A DNA stretch of 64,000 nucleotides from Halomonas dongshanensis (GTDB lineage: Bacteria; Pseudomonadota; Gammaproteobacteria; Pseudomonadales; Halomonadaceae): assembly GCF_024790395.1 (NCBI RefSeq), contig NZ_JAJISC010000001.1:1-64000 (forward strand), read 5' to 3'. Positions 49,595 through 58,789 of this stretch are shown here, one piece after another. The position numbers and the translations under genes are program-made. The notes below the pieces were generated by a model that made no database searches, had not been told where the DNA came from, and saw nothing but the letters and a program-made list of their open reading frames with translations. The stretch's first letter is position 1. Every line of letters starts with the position of its first letter.

Positions 49595-51277
49595 ATGGAC
49601 GTAAAACGACTTCTTTTCCTGATTCCACTCGCCATCCTTGCGTATATGTTGGTGGTTCAGTGGAATCAGGACTACGGTCAGGTAGTTACCACGCCTGACG
49701 TTACCCAGAACGGCAACGTTGCCTCGTCTGCCAGCGAAAGCGACGATGCGCTGGCCGTGCCCGAAGCGACCAGCAATCGCAACGCCATCGAAGATGGTAT
49801 CCCGACGCCCAGCGAAAACGAGAGCACAAGCGGTAACACCATCGCGGTCACCACCGACGTGCTCGACGTACGCATCGACAGCCACGGTGGCGACATCGTC
49901 TATGCCGCCCTGCCACAGCACAAACAGTCGCTCGATAGCGAGCGCAACTACGTGCTGCTGTCGGACAATAACGTGCGCAGCTACGTGGCGCGCTCCGGTC
50001 TTCAGCTCAACGGTCAAGCCAATCGTATTGCCTTCACCCCCGAGCAGACCGAGTATCGTCTGGCCAACGACCAAGACACACTGAGCGTCGATTTGACTGC
50101 CAGCATCAACGGTGTCGACATCATCAAGCGCTTGTCCTTCGAGCGCGGCAGCTACGCCATCGACGTCGAGTACTTCCTGGCCAACAACACCGACGAGCCC
50201 GTCAGCGCTCGCTTCATCGGCCAACTCGCCCGCGACAACAGCCCTGATCCCTCCAGCGGCGTCTCCATGGGTATGAAGTCGTACATCGGTGCGGCCTACT
50301 CCTCGCCGGATACGCGCTACGAGAAGATTAGTTTCGAAGACATTCAAAACGGTGGCTTCGAAAACCGCGAAGCCCAAGGCGGTTGGATGGCGATCATCCA
50401 GCACTACTTCGTCTCCGCCTGGGCGCCGCGTCAGAATCAGCAAAACCTTTACTACGTCACCACCGATTCGCGTAACCGCAACGTGGCCGCCTTTGCTGGC
50501 CCGATCACCAGCGTGAACGCCGATAGCGAAGCGACCCTGGGTGCGACGCTCTACGTCGGCCCCAAGGTGCAGGACTATCTCGAACAGGTAGCCCCCAACC
50601 TGCGTCTGACCGTGGACTACGGCTGGCTGTGGTTCATCGCCAACCCGCTGTTCTGGCTACTCGACAAGATCCATAGCCTGATCGGCAACTGGGGCTGGTC
50701 GATCGTGCTGCTGACCGTACTGGTCAAGGCCGCGCTCTTCCCGCTCTCCGCCAAGGCCTACAAGTCGATGGCGCGCATGCGCAAGCTCGGCCCGGAGATG
50801 CAGCGTCTCAAGGAGCTCTATGGCGACGATCGTCAGAAGATGTCTCAGGAGATGATGAAGTTCTACCAGAAAGAGAAGATCAACCCGCTGGGCGGCTGTT
50901 TGCCGATCGTCGTTCAGATGCCGGTGTTCATCGCCCTTTACTGGATGCTGCTCGAATCGGTGGAGCTGCGCCACGCGCCGTTCATGTTCTGGATTCAGGA
51001 TCTGTCGATGAAGGATCCCTACTTCATCCTGCCGATCCTCATGGGCGTGTCGATGTACGTGCAGCAGATGCTCAACCCGACCCCGCCGGACCCCATGCAG
51101 GCGAAGATCATGCGCTTCTTGCCGATCATCTTCACCTTCTTCTTCCTGTGGTTCCCGGCCGGTTTGGTCATCTACTGGGTGGTCAACAACATCATCTCGG
51201 TGGCGCAGCAGTACTTCATCACCAAGCGCATCGAGAACGACCCCAGCGTTGGCAAGGGCATGCGCACCAAGAAGTAA
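49595..51277 (+). CDS. yidC: membrane protein insertase YidC
   Basis: 560-residue insertase of the YidC/Oxa1 family that folds and inserts inner-membrane proteins with or without SecYEG. N-terminal membrane helix (RLLFLIPLAILAYMLVVQW), large periplasmic P1 domain (about 60-340), then five C-terminal helices with the coiled segment MRKLGPEMQRLKELYGDDRQ and INPLGGCLPIVVQMPVFIALYW (residues about 430-450). The start at 49595 (MDVKRLLFL) is the family start. It follows rnpA; the usual yidD gene between them is absent. Confidence 0.96.
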   Translation: MDVKRLLFLIPLAILAYMLVVQWNQDYGQVVTTPDVTQNGNVASSASESDDALAVPEATSNRNAIEDGIPTPSENESTSGNTIAVTTDVLDVRIDSHGGDIVYAALPQHKQSLDSERNYVLLSDNNVRSYVARSGLQLNGQANRIAFTPEQTEYRLANDQDTLSVDLTASINGVDIIKRLSFERGSYAIDVEYFLANNTDEPVSARFIGQLARDNSPDPSSGVSMGMKSYIGAAYSSPDTRYEKISFEDIQNGGFENREAQGGWMAIIQHYFVSAWAPRQNQQNLYYVTTDSRNRNVAAFAGPITSVNADSEATLGATLYVGPKVQDYLEQVAPNLRLTVDYGWLWFIANPLFWLLDKIHSLIGNWGWSIVLLTVLVKAALFPLSAKAYKSMARMRKLGPEMQRLKELYGDDRQKMSQEMMKFYQKEKINPLGGCLPIVVQMPVFIALYWMLLESVELRHAPFMFWIQDLSMKDPYFILPILMGVSMYVQQMLNPTPPDPMQAKIMRFLPIIFTFFFLWFPAGLVIYWVVNNIISVAQQYFITKRIENDPSVGKGMRTKK

Positions 51278-51319
51278 GTCTTCACTTACAAGATTGATGC
51301 GAGTTCCAAGCCTAACGTT

Positions 51320-51353
51320 CAGACCCCCGCCCCGTGCGGGGGTCTGGCGTTTT
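51320..51353 (+). terminator. terminator after yidC
   Basis: Perfect 11-bp stem CAGACCCCCGC / GCGGGGGTCTG, 5-nt loop, then GCGTTTT. It separates yidC from mnmE. Confidence 0.85.
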
Positions 51354-51399
51354 AGCCCTTAGCCACCCACAATATCGCCACCGTTTGACGAGACGACCC

Positions 51400-52770
51400 A
51401 TGGCAGAACGACTCTATACCCAGGACACCATCGCCGCGTTGGCTACCCCACCCGGGCGCGGTGGTGTAGGCATCATTCGCGTCTCTGGCCCCGCCTGCGA
51501 CGCCATTGCCACCGCCATCCTCGGCCACTGCCCCGCGCCGCGTGCAGCCCACTACGGTCCCTTCCATGGCGCAGCGAGTATTCTCGACGAAGGCATCGCG
51601 CTGCGCTTCGTTGCCCCTCACTCCTTCACCGGCGAAGACGTGCTGGAGCTTCAAGGTCACGGCGGCCCGGTGATCATGGACATGCTGCTCGAGCGCTGCG
51701 TACAGCTGGGTGCGCGCCTGGCGCGCCCTGGTGAGTTCTCCGAGCGCGCCTTCTTGAACGACAAGCTCGACCTTGCCCAGGCCGAGGCCATCGCCGATCT
51801 GATCGATGCCTCATCGCGCTCGGCCGCCGAGAACGCCGTGCGCTCACTACAAGGGGAGTTCTCGCGTCGCGTGGCAGAGCTCGTCACTCAGCTGATCGAG
51901 CTGCGTATCTACGTCGAAGCCGCCATCGACTTTCCCGAGGAGGAGATCGACTTTCTCGCCGACGGCAAAGTGGCCGCCATGCTCGACGCGGTGCGCCACG
52001 CACTGGTGGACGTGCGCGCCGCCGCCAACCAGGGCGCGCTGATGCGTGAAGGTATGAACGTGGTGATCGCCGGGCGCCCCAATGCGGGCAAGTCGAGCCT
52101 GCTCAACGCGCTTACCGAGCAAGAGACCGCCATCGTTACCGACATCGCCGGCACCACCCGCGACGTGCTGCGCGAATACATCCACATCGACGGCATGCCG
52201 CTGCATATTATCGATACCGCCGGCCTGCGCGATACCCCGGATGCGGTGGAGAAGATCGGCGTTGCCCGCGCCTGGGAAGAGATAGAAAAGGCCGACCGCG
52301 TTCTTCTGCTGGTCGATGCGGCCACCACCGAGGCGGTTGATCCCATGGCGATCTGGCCCGAATTCGTCGAGCGCCTACCCGAGCAAAGCCGCCTCACGCT
52401 GGTGCGCAACAAGATCGACACCAGCGAAGAGCCAGCGGGTCTTGATCTATCCACAGCCACACCGACACTGCGCCTCTCGGCCAAGACCGGCCAGGGTGTG
52501 GATAAGTTGAAAGCGCATCTCAAAGAGATCATGGGCTACAACGCCACCACCGAAGGCCGCTTCTCCGCCCGCCGCCGCCATCTGGACGCTCTCGACCGCG
52601 CCCTCACCGCTCTCGATGCCGGGCGCACTCAGCTCGACGGTTTCGGCGCCGGCGAACTTCTCGCCGAAGACCTACGCGACGCCCAGCAGGCGCTTGGCGA
52701 AATCACCGGCGAATTCAGCGCCGACGACCTGCTAGGGGAAATTTTTGGGAGTTTTTGTATTGGAAAATAA
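51400..52770 (+). CDS. mnmE: tRNA uridine-5-carboxymethylaminomethyl modification GTPase
   Basis: GTPase that with MnmG modifies U34 of certain tRNAs. The 456-residue product has the N-terminal folate domain ([20 protein letters not shown]), the inserted G domain ([34 protein letters not shown]) and the C-terminal FCIGK whose Cys is catalytic. The start at 51400 follows the family. The last 21 bp serve as the integration site of the element that follows, and the FCIGK end is kept, so the enzyme should be intact. Confidence 0.96.
   Translation: MAERLYTQDTIAALATPPGRGGVGIIRVSGPACDAIATAILGHCPAPRAAHYGPFHGAASILDEGIALRFVAPHSFTGEDVLELQGHGGPVIMDMLLERCVQLGARLARPGEFSERAFLNDKLDLAQAEAIADLIDASSRSAAENAVRSLQGEFSRRVAELVTQLIELRIYVEAAIDFPEEEIDFLADGKVAAMLDAVRHALVDVRAAANQGALMREGMNVVIAGRPNAGKSSLLNALTEQETAIVTDIAGTTRDVLREYIHIDGMPLHIIDTAGLRDTPDAVEKIGVARAWEEIEKADRVLLLVDAATTEAVDPMAIWPEFVERLPEQSRLTLVRNKIDTSEEPAGLDLSTATPTLRLSAKTGQGVDKLKAHLKEIMGYNATTEGRFSARRRHLDALDRALTALDAGRTQLDGFGAGELLAEDLRDAQQALGEITGEFSADDLLGEIFGSFCIGK
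52750..52770. repeat. attL, left end of the integrated element (3' end of mnmE)
   Basis: AGTTTTTGTATTGGAAAATA(A) is repeated with two substitutions and a one-base gap at 60348-60368. It spans codons for FCIGK and stop. The 3' end of mnmE (trmE/thdF) is the known target of SGI1-type elements. Confidence 0.7.
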
Positions 52771-52813
52771 ACACCCTTCCTGAGCGTTCCGCCATATTCC
52801 ACCAAAACCCTTC

Positions 52814-52840
52814 AAGCCAGCGTCATTGCTGGCTTTTTTG
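52814..52840 (+). terminator. terminator after mnmE, inside the element's left end
   Basis: 7-bp stem AGCCAGC / GCTGGCT with a 6-nt loop followed by TTTTT. It ends the mnmE transcript just inside the inserted DNA. Confidence 0.75.
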
Positions 52841-52879
52841 TCTGCTGCTGTCTATCATGTTCCGCATGAAGCCGCTTCA

Positions 52880-53074
52880 ATGTGTGCCCTGATGTGTGCC
52901 CTTCTCTAGAAAATGTGTGCCCTTTGTGGCTGATGTGTGCCCTTCAATATCGACTGATAAGAGCGTTTCCAGGGGGTAATCTGGGACTATTCAGGGCACA
53001 CATGGGGGCAAAGCAAGGCAGCAAATAACGCGCAATCTACTGGAAATACAGGGTTAATACGGATGTGTGCCCTT
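52880..53074. repeat. left-end array of ATGTGTGCCCTT motifs (candidate integrase arm sites)
   Basis: Direct copies at 52880-52890, 52892-52903, 52913-52924, 52933-52944 and 53063-53074, and one inverted copy (AGGGCACACAT) at 52993-53003. Two further tandem copies lie at the right end (60268-60291). The restriction to both ends next to the att repeats is what arm-type binding sites for a tyrosine integrase or its excisionase would show. The 52771-53173 stretch holds no supported gene. Confidence 0.8.
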
Positions 53075-53136
53075 CGCAAAAATGCCAAGGGTAGGGGTGC
53101 CCCAGATGCGGCCTTCCCCCACCCCATCCGGGCGGT

Positions 53137-53160
53137 TTGCTACAGCTACTTTTGCTACAG
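53137..53160. repeat. GCTACA motif before int
   Basis: TTGCTACAGCTACTTTTGCT followed by ACAG lies 13 bp before the int start. A near copy (two substitutions in 23) is at 58313-58335. Position at the int promoter region suggests an operator or origin-type iteron. Confidence 0.6.
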
Positions 53161-53173
53161 ATGAGGGCATGAC

Positions 53174-54496
53174 ATGGCGCTAACAGATGCCAAATTGCGG
53201 AAGCTGAAGCCTGATGCTAAGGCGTATCAAGCATCGGACGAGGGCGGGTTGTTCCTGCTGGTGCAACCCAGCGGGCGAAAGTCATGGAAGCTGCGCTACC
53301 GGATGGGCGGACGTAACGCCAAGCAAGAGAAAGTGACCCTTGGTGACTACCCCACCTATTCCCTGGCTGATGCCCGATCCTGGCGCGATGACTGCAAAGC
53401 GCTAATAGGGCGTGGGCTGTCCCCCATGGCGCTGCGGCGTGGTGATCCGATACCGGATGAATCAACCCCAGCGGCAAAGGAGCTGGCAGAACTCTTTATC
53501 CGTCACTGGTGCGTGGCGACTGTCGAGAAGGCGCGGCAACAAGAGGTCGAAGCCAAGGCCAGTAACACGGTGGAAGCCTTCGCACGGGAATGGTTCCAGA
53601 AGGTTGCAGAGCCAGCGAACAGCAACCCCCGCAACATTAGGCGCGTTCTGGACAAGGACATCATCCCCGCCATCGGCGGTAAGGCGCTGGATGAAGTGAC
53701 TGTCACGGATGTTCTGGCAATCACGGACAAGATAAAGAATCGTGGTTCCGACCAGATGGCACTTCAAACCCGCAACATCCTGAAGCGGCTGTTTTCCTAC
53801 GCCATTGCGCGGGAGAAGATGACCAGCAACCCGGCGGCAGCCATCGAAGCAAAGTACATTGCCACAGCCAAAAGCCGCGATGTTGCGTTATCGTCGGATG
53901 AAGTCGGGAGGCTGTTGAGGGCAATCTATCAATCCAGCATGAACCGTTCCCACAAGCTGGCGCTGCACCTGTTAATCCTGTGCATGGTGCGCAAGTCGGA
54001 AATGATCGAAGCCCGGTGGGAAGAGATAGACCTTGCTAAGGCGGAATGGTTTATCCCCGGCGAGCGCATGAAGATGGATCATCCGCACTTTGTTCCGCTG
54101 TCACGGCAGGCCATTGCCATGCTGGAGGAATTGAAGGGGCTTTCAAGTGGTTCTGAATGGGTTTTCCCCAGCCGTAACACACTGAGCAAGCCCATATCTA
54201 AAACCACCCTGAACAGCGCTGTGCGTTCGCTGGAACATGATGTGCGGGATTTTGTTATCCACGACTTCCGGCGCACGGCATCAACCCATCTGCATGAAGC
54301 GGGCTTCAATTCCGACTGGATCGAGAAGGCGCTTGCCCACGAAACCAAGGGCATTCGAGGCGTTTACAACCGAGCGCAATATGCTGACCAGCGCCGGGAA
54401 ATGCTGCAATGGTGGGCTGACTTTGTGGATAGCCAGATTGACGAAGGGCGCAAGGTAATTATCGGGCGCTTTGGCAAAGCGTATCAGGCGGGGTGA
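53174..54496 (+). CDS. int: P4-type tyrosine recombinase (integrase)
   Basis: 440-residue integrase. N-terminal arm-DNA-binding DUF4102-type domain (about 1-90; LRKLKPDAKAYQASDEGGLF, LGDYPTYSLADAR), SAM-like core-binding domain (about 110-195) and catalytic domain (about 210-405) with the Arg in MVRKSEMIEARWEEIDL, HDFRRTASTHLHEAG and the nucleophile Tyr in RGVYNRAQY. It should integrate the element at the 3' end of mnmE, directly upstream. The upstream region carries six candidate arm sites. The full set of catalytic residues suggests it is active. Confidence 0.93.
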   Translation: MALTDAKLRKLKPDAKAYQASDEGGLFLLVQPSGRKSWKLRYRMGGRNAKQEKVTLGDYPTYSLADARSWRDDCKALIGRGLSPMALRRGDPIPDESTPAAKELAELFIRHWCVATVEKARQQEVEAKASNTVEAFAREWFQKVAEPANSNPRNIRRVLDKDIIPAIGGKALDEVTVTDVLAITDKIKNRGSDQMALQTRNILKRLFSYAIAREKMTSNPAAAIEAKYIATAKSRDVALSSDEVGRLLRAIYQSSMNRSHKLALHLLILCMVRKSEMIEARWEEIDLAKAEWFIPGERMKMDHPHFVPLSRQAIAMLEELKGLSSGSEWVFPSRNTLSKPISKTTLNSAVRSLEHDVRDFVIHDFRRTASTHLHEAGFNSDWIEKALAHETKGIRGVYNRAQYADQRREMLQWWADFVDSQIDEGRKVIIGRFGKAYQAG

Positions 54497-54501
54497 TAGC
54501 A

Positions 54502-55131
54502 ATGGAAAAGAAAATTATTGGCTTGCTGAAAGAAACAGCAGAACCGGGCGCTGTCACTGAGGAAACGATTTCAAATATCGCCGTGAGCTTGGTTCAGAAA
54601 ATAGGTCAATTGGAAAGCGCGATGCGCAATGGTGACATAACCGTCAAGACGTATGAAAAGGAACTTCACAAAAACAATCTGAAAGAAGTGGATGATGCCT
54701 TCAAACATGCACACGCATTGCGGGAAAGCCGTTATAGCAATGAGAGCATGAAAGCTGAACTGAATAATCTTCTGTGGGAAATGAACGCACTAAAAAAGTA
54801 CATGCAAGCAACACGCTCAACATCACAAGGAGGGCTTCCGAAACCCGCAAGGATGTACTTTTGTGCTTCCATCATCGTGGCGTGGAAACTGATAAAAAAT
54901 ACTGACGTAATCCCCGGTCGACAAAAAAACGCAGGGCAAGAGCCGGGGGGTGAGTTTCATGTTTTCATTAAGGTACTGCTTACAGCGGCAGGCGGACACG
55001 TGGCAAACATCAATGCCGACGAGCTGCACCGAGATATTCAAGAGGTTGCCAAAGAGCTTGAAAGAATAAGAACGCCTGAGCCAGAACTAATAGACCTTAG
55101 CGACCACCCTGCGGGGCTATGGGGGAAATAA
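54502..55131 (+). CDS. unknown helical protein directly after the integrase
   Basis: 209 residues, AT-rich codons unlike the host. The first half is charged and helical with likely coiled-coil (EKELHKNNLKEVDDAFKHAH, about 53-72); the second half has a more hydrophobic block MYFCASIIVAWKLIKN and VFIKVLLTAAGGH, and ends DLSDHPAGLWGK. No signal peptide. It starts 5 bp after the int stop; a GTG at 54493 overlapping int is an alternative. I do not recognise the family. Position suggests a role linked to integration or excision, or a cargo gene; nothing decides between them. Confidence 0.7.
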   Translation: MEKKIIGLLKETAEPGAVTEETISNIAVSLVQKIGQLESAMRNGDITVKTYEKELHKNNLKEVDDAFKHAHALRESRYSNESMKAELNNLLWEMNALKKYMQATRSTSQGGLPKPARMYFCASIIVAWKLIKNTDVIPGRQKNAGQEPGGEFHVFIKVLLTAAGGHVANINADELHRDIQEVAKELERIRTPEPELIDLSDHPAGLWGK

Positions 55132-55234
55132 TAGGCCACCCCACCAAAAAAAGCCCACGTCACACAAAGAATCTAAATCCCTATCGTGCCAAGTCATGCC
55201 GGTATGTTCCGGCGAATGCTAAGGAGTAACGAGC

Positions 55235-55444
55235 ATGACTGCACAAGCCCAAACAGCGCCCACCATCCTGCGGCGCAAGCAAGTGGAAGCCCGTACCGGG
55301 CTGGCACGATCCACCATCTATCAGCACGTTCGAGCAGGTACTTTTCCTGCGCCCATTAGCCTTGGTGCCAAGTCTGTTGGTTGGATCGAGGCGGAAGTTA
55401 ATGCGTGGCTTGAAGCCCGTATTGATGATAGCCGCAAGGCTTGA
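55235..55444 (+). CDS. alpA: AlpA family phage regulatory protein
   Basis: 69-residue MerR/excisionase-type helix-turn-helix protein: ILRRKQVEARTGLARSTIYQ and GTFPAPISLGAKSVGWIEAEV are AlpA signatures. AlpA proteins of P4-like elements activate integrase or excision genes. AAGGAG lies 8 nt before the ATG. The 103-bp gap before it holds a small hairpin (GCCGG/CCGGC) and probably the promoter of the replication genes. Confidence 0.9.
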   Translation: MTAQAQTAPTILRRKQVEARTGLARSTIYQHVRAGTFPAPISLGAKSVGWIEAEVNAWLEARIDDSRKA

Positions 55445-55454
55445 GGGGGCAGCC

Positions 55455-55772
55455 ATGAGAAAAGAAAAAGCCCCTGTGACGGGGCGGGAAGATTGTTCGG
55501 CTGGCACCGATAATTCTACCGCAACCCGCAAACACCAATCCAGAGCCGTGCAGCGAGCAGCCTTGTTGAAGTGGCTGCAAGCGCACCAGCAAATCACCAC
55601 CCTTCAAGCCCGCAATGAGCTGGGCATCATGCACCCGGCAGGGCGCGTTCAGGAACTGCGGGACGCTGGCAACGATATTGCCACCCATTGGCATTGGGAA
55701 GCCGATGCGACCGGCAAGGAACACAAGCAAGCGCTGTATGTGCTGCTGTCCTGCAAAGGGGGTGCGGCATGA
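55455..55772 (+). CDS. small winged-helix protein
   Basis: 105 residues: a charged low-complexity N-terminus, then a winged-helix-like domain (RAALLKWLQAHQQITTLQAR and LGIMHPAGRVQELRDAG, about 37-77) as found in many phage and island proteins with a helix-turn-helix domain. It begins 10 bp after alpA and overlaps the primase-like gene by 4 bp (ATGA). Probably DNA binding; target unknown. Confidence 0.8.
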   Translation: MRKEKAPVTGREDCSAGTDNSTATRKHQSRAVQRAALLKWLQAHQQITTLQARNELGIMHPAGRVQELRDAGNDIATHWHWEADATGKEHKQALYVLLSCKGGAA

Positions 55773-58273
55773 ATGGTTTTGACCGTATCGGCGCTGCCCT
55801 TAACTTTGTTCCAGCGGATGACCGGGAAACCTGGCTGCGCATGGGCATGGCGATCAAGTCAGAGCTGGGTGATTCAGGCTTTGACCTGTGGGACGACTGG
55901 AGCCAGCAAGCGGAGTCCTATAAGAACGGCGATGCACGGGACGTATGGCGAAGCATCAAGCCTGACGGCGGCGTGACTATTGGCACCCTGTTCCATGAAG
56001 CGAAGGCCAGCGGCTGGCAGGACGATAACACCTATCAGCGTCCATCCCCGGAAGGGATCGCAGAGCGCCAGCGAAAGGCATCGGAGCGGGCAGCCCGTGA
56101 GCAGGAAACCATCCAGCACGAACGCCAAGAGGCGGCCAGCAAGGCGGCGGCGATCCTGAAGGCAGCGGCACACGCACAAGCGGATCATCCCTATCTGGTA
56201 CGCAAGCAGATAGCGCCAGCGGACACCCTGCGGGAAATTGACGCCAGCGCAGCGGCTTCGCTTCTGGGCTATCAACCGAAGTCCGGCGGCGAGCTGCTGT
56301 CTGGGCGCTTGCTGGTGGTGCCCGTCAAACAGGGTGACAGCCTTTCAACCCTGGAGCTGATCGACGGTGACGGACGCAAGACGGCGCTTGCAGGGCGTGG
56401 CACCAAGGCCGGTGGCTACTGGGCAACGGAGCGCATACCGGGCGGCAACGGCCAAGGTGTGACCCTGCTGATAGGCGAAGGGGTGGCAACCGTTCTATCC
56501 GCCAGCGAGGCGACCGGACACCCGGCCATTGCGGCGCTTTCGTCGGGCAATATGCTGGTGGTGGCAAAAGCCATGCGAGAGCACTACCCGGCGGCGCAAC
56601 TGGTGATCCTGGCTGATGTGGTGAAGGCAGACGGTAAGCCCGATCCCCATGCCATCGAGGCGGCGCAATCCGTAGGCGGGAAACTGGCGGTGCCGGAATT
56701 TGGCGCTGACCGTGACCCTAGCATGACCGACTTCAACGATATGGCTGTGACCATCGGCAAGGACGCGGTGAAGCGCACCATTCAGAGCGCCAGCGCTGCG
56801 GGCAGCCTATGGCCGGAACCCCAGCCCTTGACCGCCAGCCTTGCGTCAGAGCCTTACCCCTTGGACGCATTGCCCGACACGGTGCGGGCGGCGGTGGAAG
56901 AGGTGGCAGGCTTTGTGAAGGCACCCTTGCCCATGGTGGCGTCATCGGCACTGGCGGCGCTGTCGCTGGCGATTCAAGCCCATGCGGACGTGAAGCGAGC
57001 GGAAAAGCTGCACGGGCCTACCGGGCTGTTCTTGCTGACCATTGCCGATTCAGGCGAGCGCAAAAGCACCTGTGACGGCTTTTTCACCAAAGCCATTCGA
57101 GACTATGAAGCAGAGCAGGCAGAAGCCGCCAAGCCGGTTCTGAAGCGTTACAAGGCCGATATTGAGGCATGGGAAGCCAAGCGATCCGGCATCAAGGACA
57201 AAATCCGCCACCTTGCCAAAGACAGCAAGCCCACGGATGGCATGGAATCAGCATTGCGCGAACTGGAGCACGACAAGCCAGAGCCGCCAAGAGTCCCCCG
57301 GCTGATGTACGCGGACGCCACCCCCGAAGCGCTGGCGCATGGACTGGCGAAGCAATGGCCTTCCGGCGGCGTGGTATCGGCTGAAGCGGGCATTGTGTTT
57401 GGTTCCCATGGCATGGGCAAGGATAGCGTCATGCGCAATCTGGCGACGCTGAACCAGTTGTGGGATGGCACCAGCCTGACCATTGACCGGCGCACCAGTG
57501 AATCATTCACGGTACAGGGCGCACGGCTGACGGTGGCCTTGCAGGTACAGGAACCGACCCTGCGGGAGTTTTTCAGCAAGTCGGGTGCGCTGGCGCGTGG
57601 TACGGGCTTTCTGGCGCGTTTTCTGGTTGCGTGGCCTGCGTCAACCCAAGGCTTCCGACCCTTTACCGAAGCCCCTGCAAACTGGCCCGCCCTGGAGGCT
57701 TTTAATCAGCGGCTGGCGACGATACTGAGCCAACCGGAACCGATAGACGATGACGGCGCACTGACCCCGGCCATGCTATCGCTGTCCCCTGAAGCAAAAC
57801 GGGCGTGGGTGGAGTATCACGACGCTATCGAGCGGGAGCTTGCCAGCGGTGGTGAACTCTATGATGTGCGGGACGTGGCATCAAAGAGCGCGGATAACGC
57901 GGCACGACTGGCGGCATTGTTCCAGATGTTTGAGCACGGCACGGGCGCTGTCAGTGTGGATTGCTTCGAGAGCGCCAGCCGAATCACGGCATGGCACTTG
58001 AGCGAGGCGCGGCGCTTCTTTGGTGAACTGGCCCTACCGCCAGAGATTGCAGACGCGGCGCGGCTGGATAGTTGGCTGATCGAGCATTGCCAGCGGGAGC
58101 GCGTGGAAACCGTCAATAAGCGTTACCTGCGCCAGCATGGGCCGGTTCGGGATGGGGCGCGACTGGATAGCGCCATCATGGAGCTGGCAGAGCTTGACCG
58201 GCTGCGACTGCGGAAGGACGGACGGCGCATTGACGTGGCGGTGAACCCGGCATCGCTGGAGGTGGCTGCATGA
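55769..58273 (+). CDS. PriCT-2 / Toprim / DUF3987 replication protein
   Basis: 834 residues. Domain order: PriCT-2-like N-terminus (about 1-75; ETWLRMGMAIKSELGDSGF, FDLWDDWSQQ), Toprim-like region (about 215-330; GVTLLIGEGVATVLSASEA, VILADV), then a DUF3987 ATPase (about 370-800) with the P-loop-like ADSGERKST and SAEAGIVFGSHGMGK. It looks like a primase-helicase for autonomous replication of the element after excision. The start at 55769 overlaps the preceding stop by 4 bp. No zinc-binding primase domain is visible. Confidence 0.85.
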   Translation: MNGFDRIGAALNFVPADDRETWLRMGMAIKSELGDSGFDLWDDWSQQAESYKNGDARDVWRSIKPDGGVTIGTLFHEAKASGWQDDNTYQRPSPEGIAERQRKASERAAREQETIQHERQEAASKAAAILKAAAHAQADHPYLVRKQIAPADTLREIDASAAASLLGYQPKSGGELLSGRLLVVPVKQGDSLSTLELIDGDGRKTALAGRGTKAGGYWATERIPGGNGQGVTLLIGEGVATVLSASEATGHPAIAALSSGNMLVVAKAMREHYPAAQLVILADVVKADGKPDPHAIEAAQSVGGKLAVPEFGADRDPSMTDFNDMAVTIGKDAVKRTIQSASAAGSLWPEPQPLTASLASEPYPLDALPDTVRAAVEEVAGFVKAPLPMVASSALAALSLAIQAHADVKRAEKLHGPTGLFLLTIADSGERKSTCDGFFTKAIRDYEAEQAEAAKPVLKRYKADIEAWEAKRSGIKDKIRHLAKDSKPTDGMESALRELEHDKPEPPRVPRLMYADATPEALAHGLAKQWPSGGVVSAEAGIVFGSHGMGKDSVMRNLATLNQLWDGTSLTIDRRTSESFTVQGARLTVALQVQEPTLREFFSKSGALARGTGFLARFLVAWPASTQGFRPFTEAPANWPALEAFNQRLATILSQPEPIDDDGALTPAMLSLSPEAKRAWVEYHDAIERELASGGELYDVRDVASKSADNAARLAALFQMFEHGTGAVSVDCFESASRITAWHLSEARRFFGELALPPEIADAARLDSWLIEHCQRERVETVNKRYLRQHGPVRDGARLDSAIMELAELDRLRLRKDGRRIDVAVNPASLEVAA

Positions 58274-58722
58274 GGTTATCCGCACTGATCCGAAAACGCC
58301 CAAGACAGGCACTTGCTACAGCTACAGTTGCTACACCTGCTACACATAAGGGGGCAAAGGCCGGAACTGTAGCAACTGTAGCGAGTGTAGCCGTAGCAAA
58401 CCAGCTATTGGCCGAAGAGGAAACGGCCATCCGGGCATGGCTGGCGCATATCGAGGAAACCGACCCGGCAACCATTGCGGATGTGCTGGCGCGGTGCCAG
58501 AGCGATGCGCAAGCGCGGGCTTATTGTCTGGAGCAGGCAAAAGAAGTACCACCCCCACCTGAGCCGGATTACACGGCCAGCTGTGGAGCCTGCAAGCACT
58601 TCCAGCGGATCGACCATCCTCACTTGGGGCACTGCACCCTAGGCGAGCCGGAAGCCCCTGCCGGGCTTTGGGACACTGCCCGGCGGTGGTGTATGAAATA
58701 TGAGGCAAGCAACCATGACTGA
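58270..58722 (+). CDS. Cys-rich island protein
   Basis: 150 residues, overlapping the replication gene by 4 bp. The N-terminal 45 residues are Ala/Thr/Val-rich (TATVATPAT and TVATVASVAVA) because the DNA there is an inverted repeat of GCTACA motifs. The C-terminus has CGACKHF, GHCTLG and WCMKYE, a likely Cys-based metal site. Such short Cys proteins are common after primase genes in proteobacterial islands; the function is not known to me. Confidence 0.7.
   Translation: MRLSALIRKRPRQALATATVATPATHKGAKAGTVATVASVAVANQLLAEEETAIRAWLAHIEETDPATIADVLARCQSDAQARAYCLEQAKEVPPPPEPDYTASCGACKHFQRIDHPHLGHCTLGEPEAPAGLWDTARRWCMKYEASNHD
58313..58382. repeat. 15-bp perfect inverted repeat of GCTACA motifs
   Basis: GCTACAGTTGCTACA (58321-58335) and its exact complement TGTAGCAACTGTAGC (58368-58382), with extra GCTACA/TGTAGC copies on both sides. 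The left arm plus eight preceding bases nearly repeats 53137-53160. It could be a binding array for the element's regulator or its replication protein. Confidence 0.75.
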
Positions 58723-58789
58723 CACCAGAAAAGCAAAGCTACTGAGGAAGATTAAAACCCCTATTTACCAATTGATTTAGGTTCCCACG

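Noticed and set aside
49350..49604. Open frame across the end of rnpA and the gap before yidC, possible yidD remnant
   Set aside because: It overlaps rnpA and yidC in another frame and has none of the YidD Cys/Pro motifs.
52880..53074. ATGTGTGCCCTT array considered as a CRISPR or tRNA-like repeat
   Set aside because: Spacing is irregular, one copy is inverted and there are no cas genes; matching copies at the other end of the element fit att arm sites.
58715..58780. 21-codon reading frame starting at the end of the Cys-rich island gene
   Set aside because: It has no ribosome-binding site of note, a non-descript basic sequence and is too short to support without comparison.
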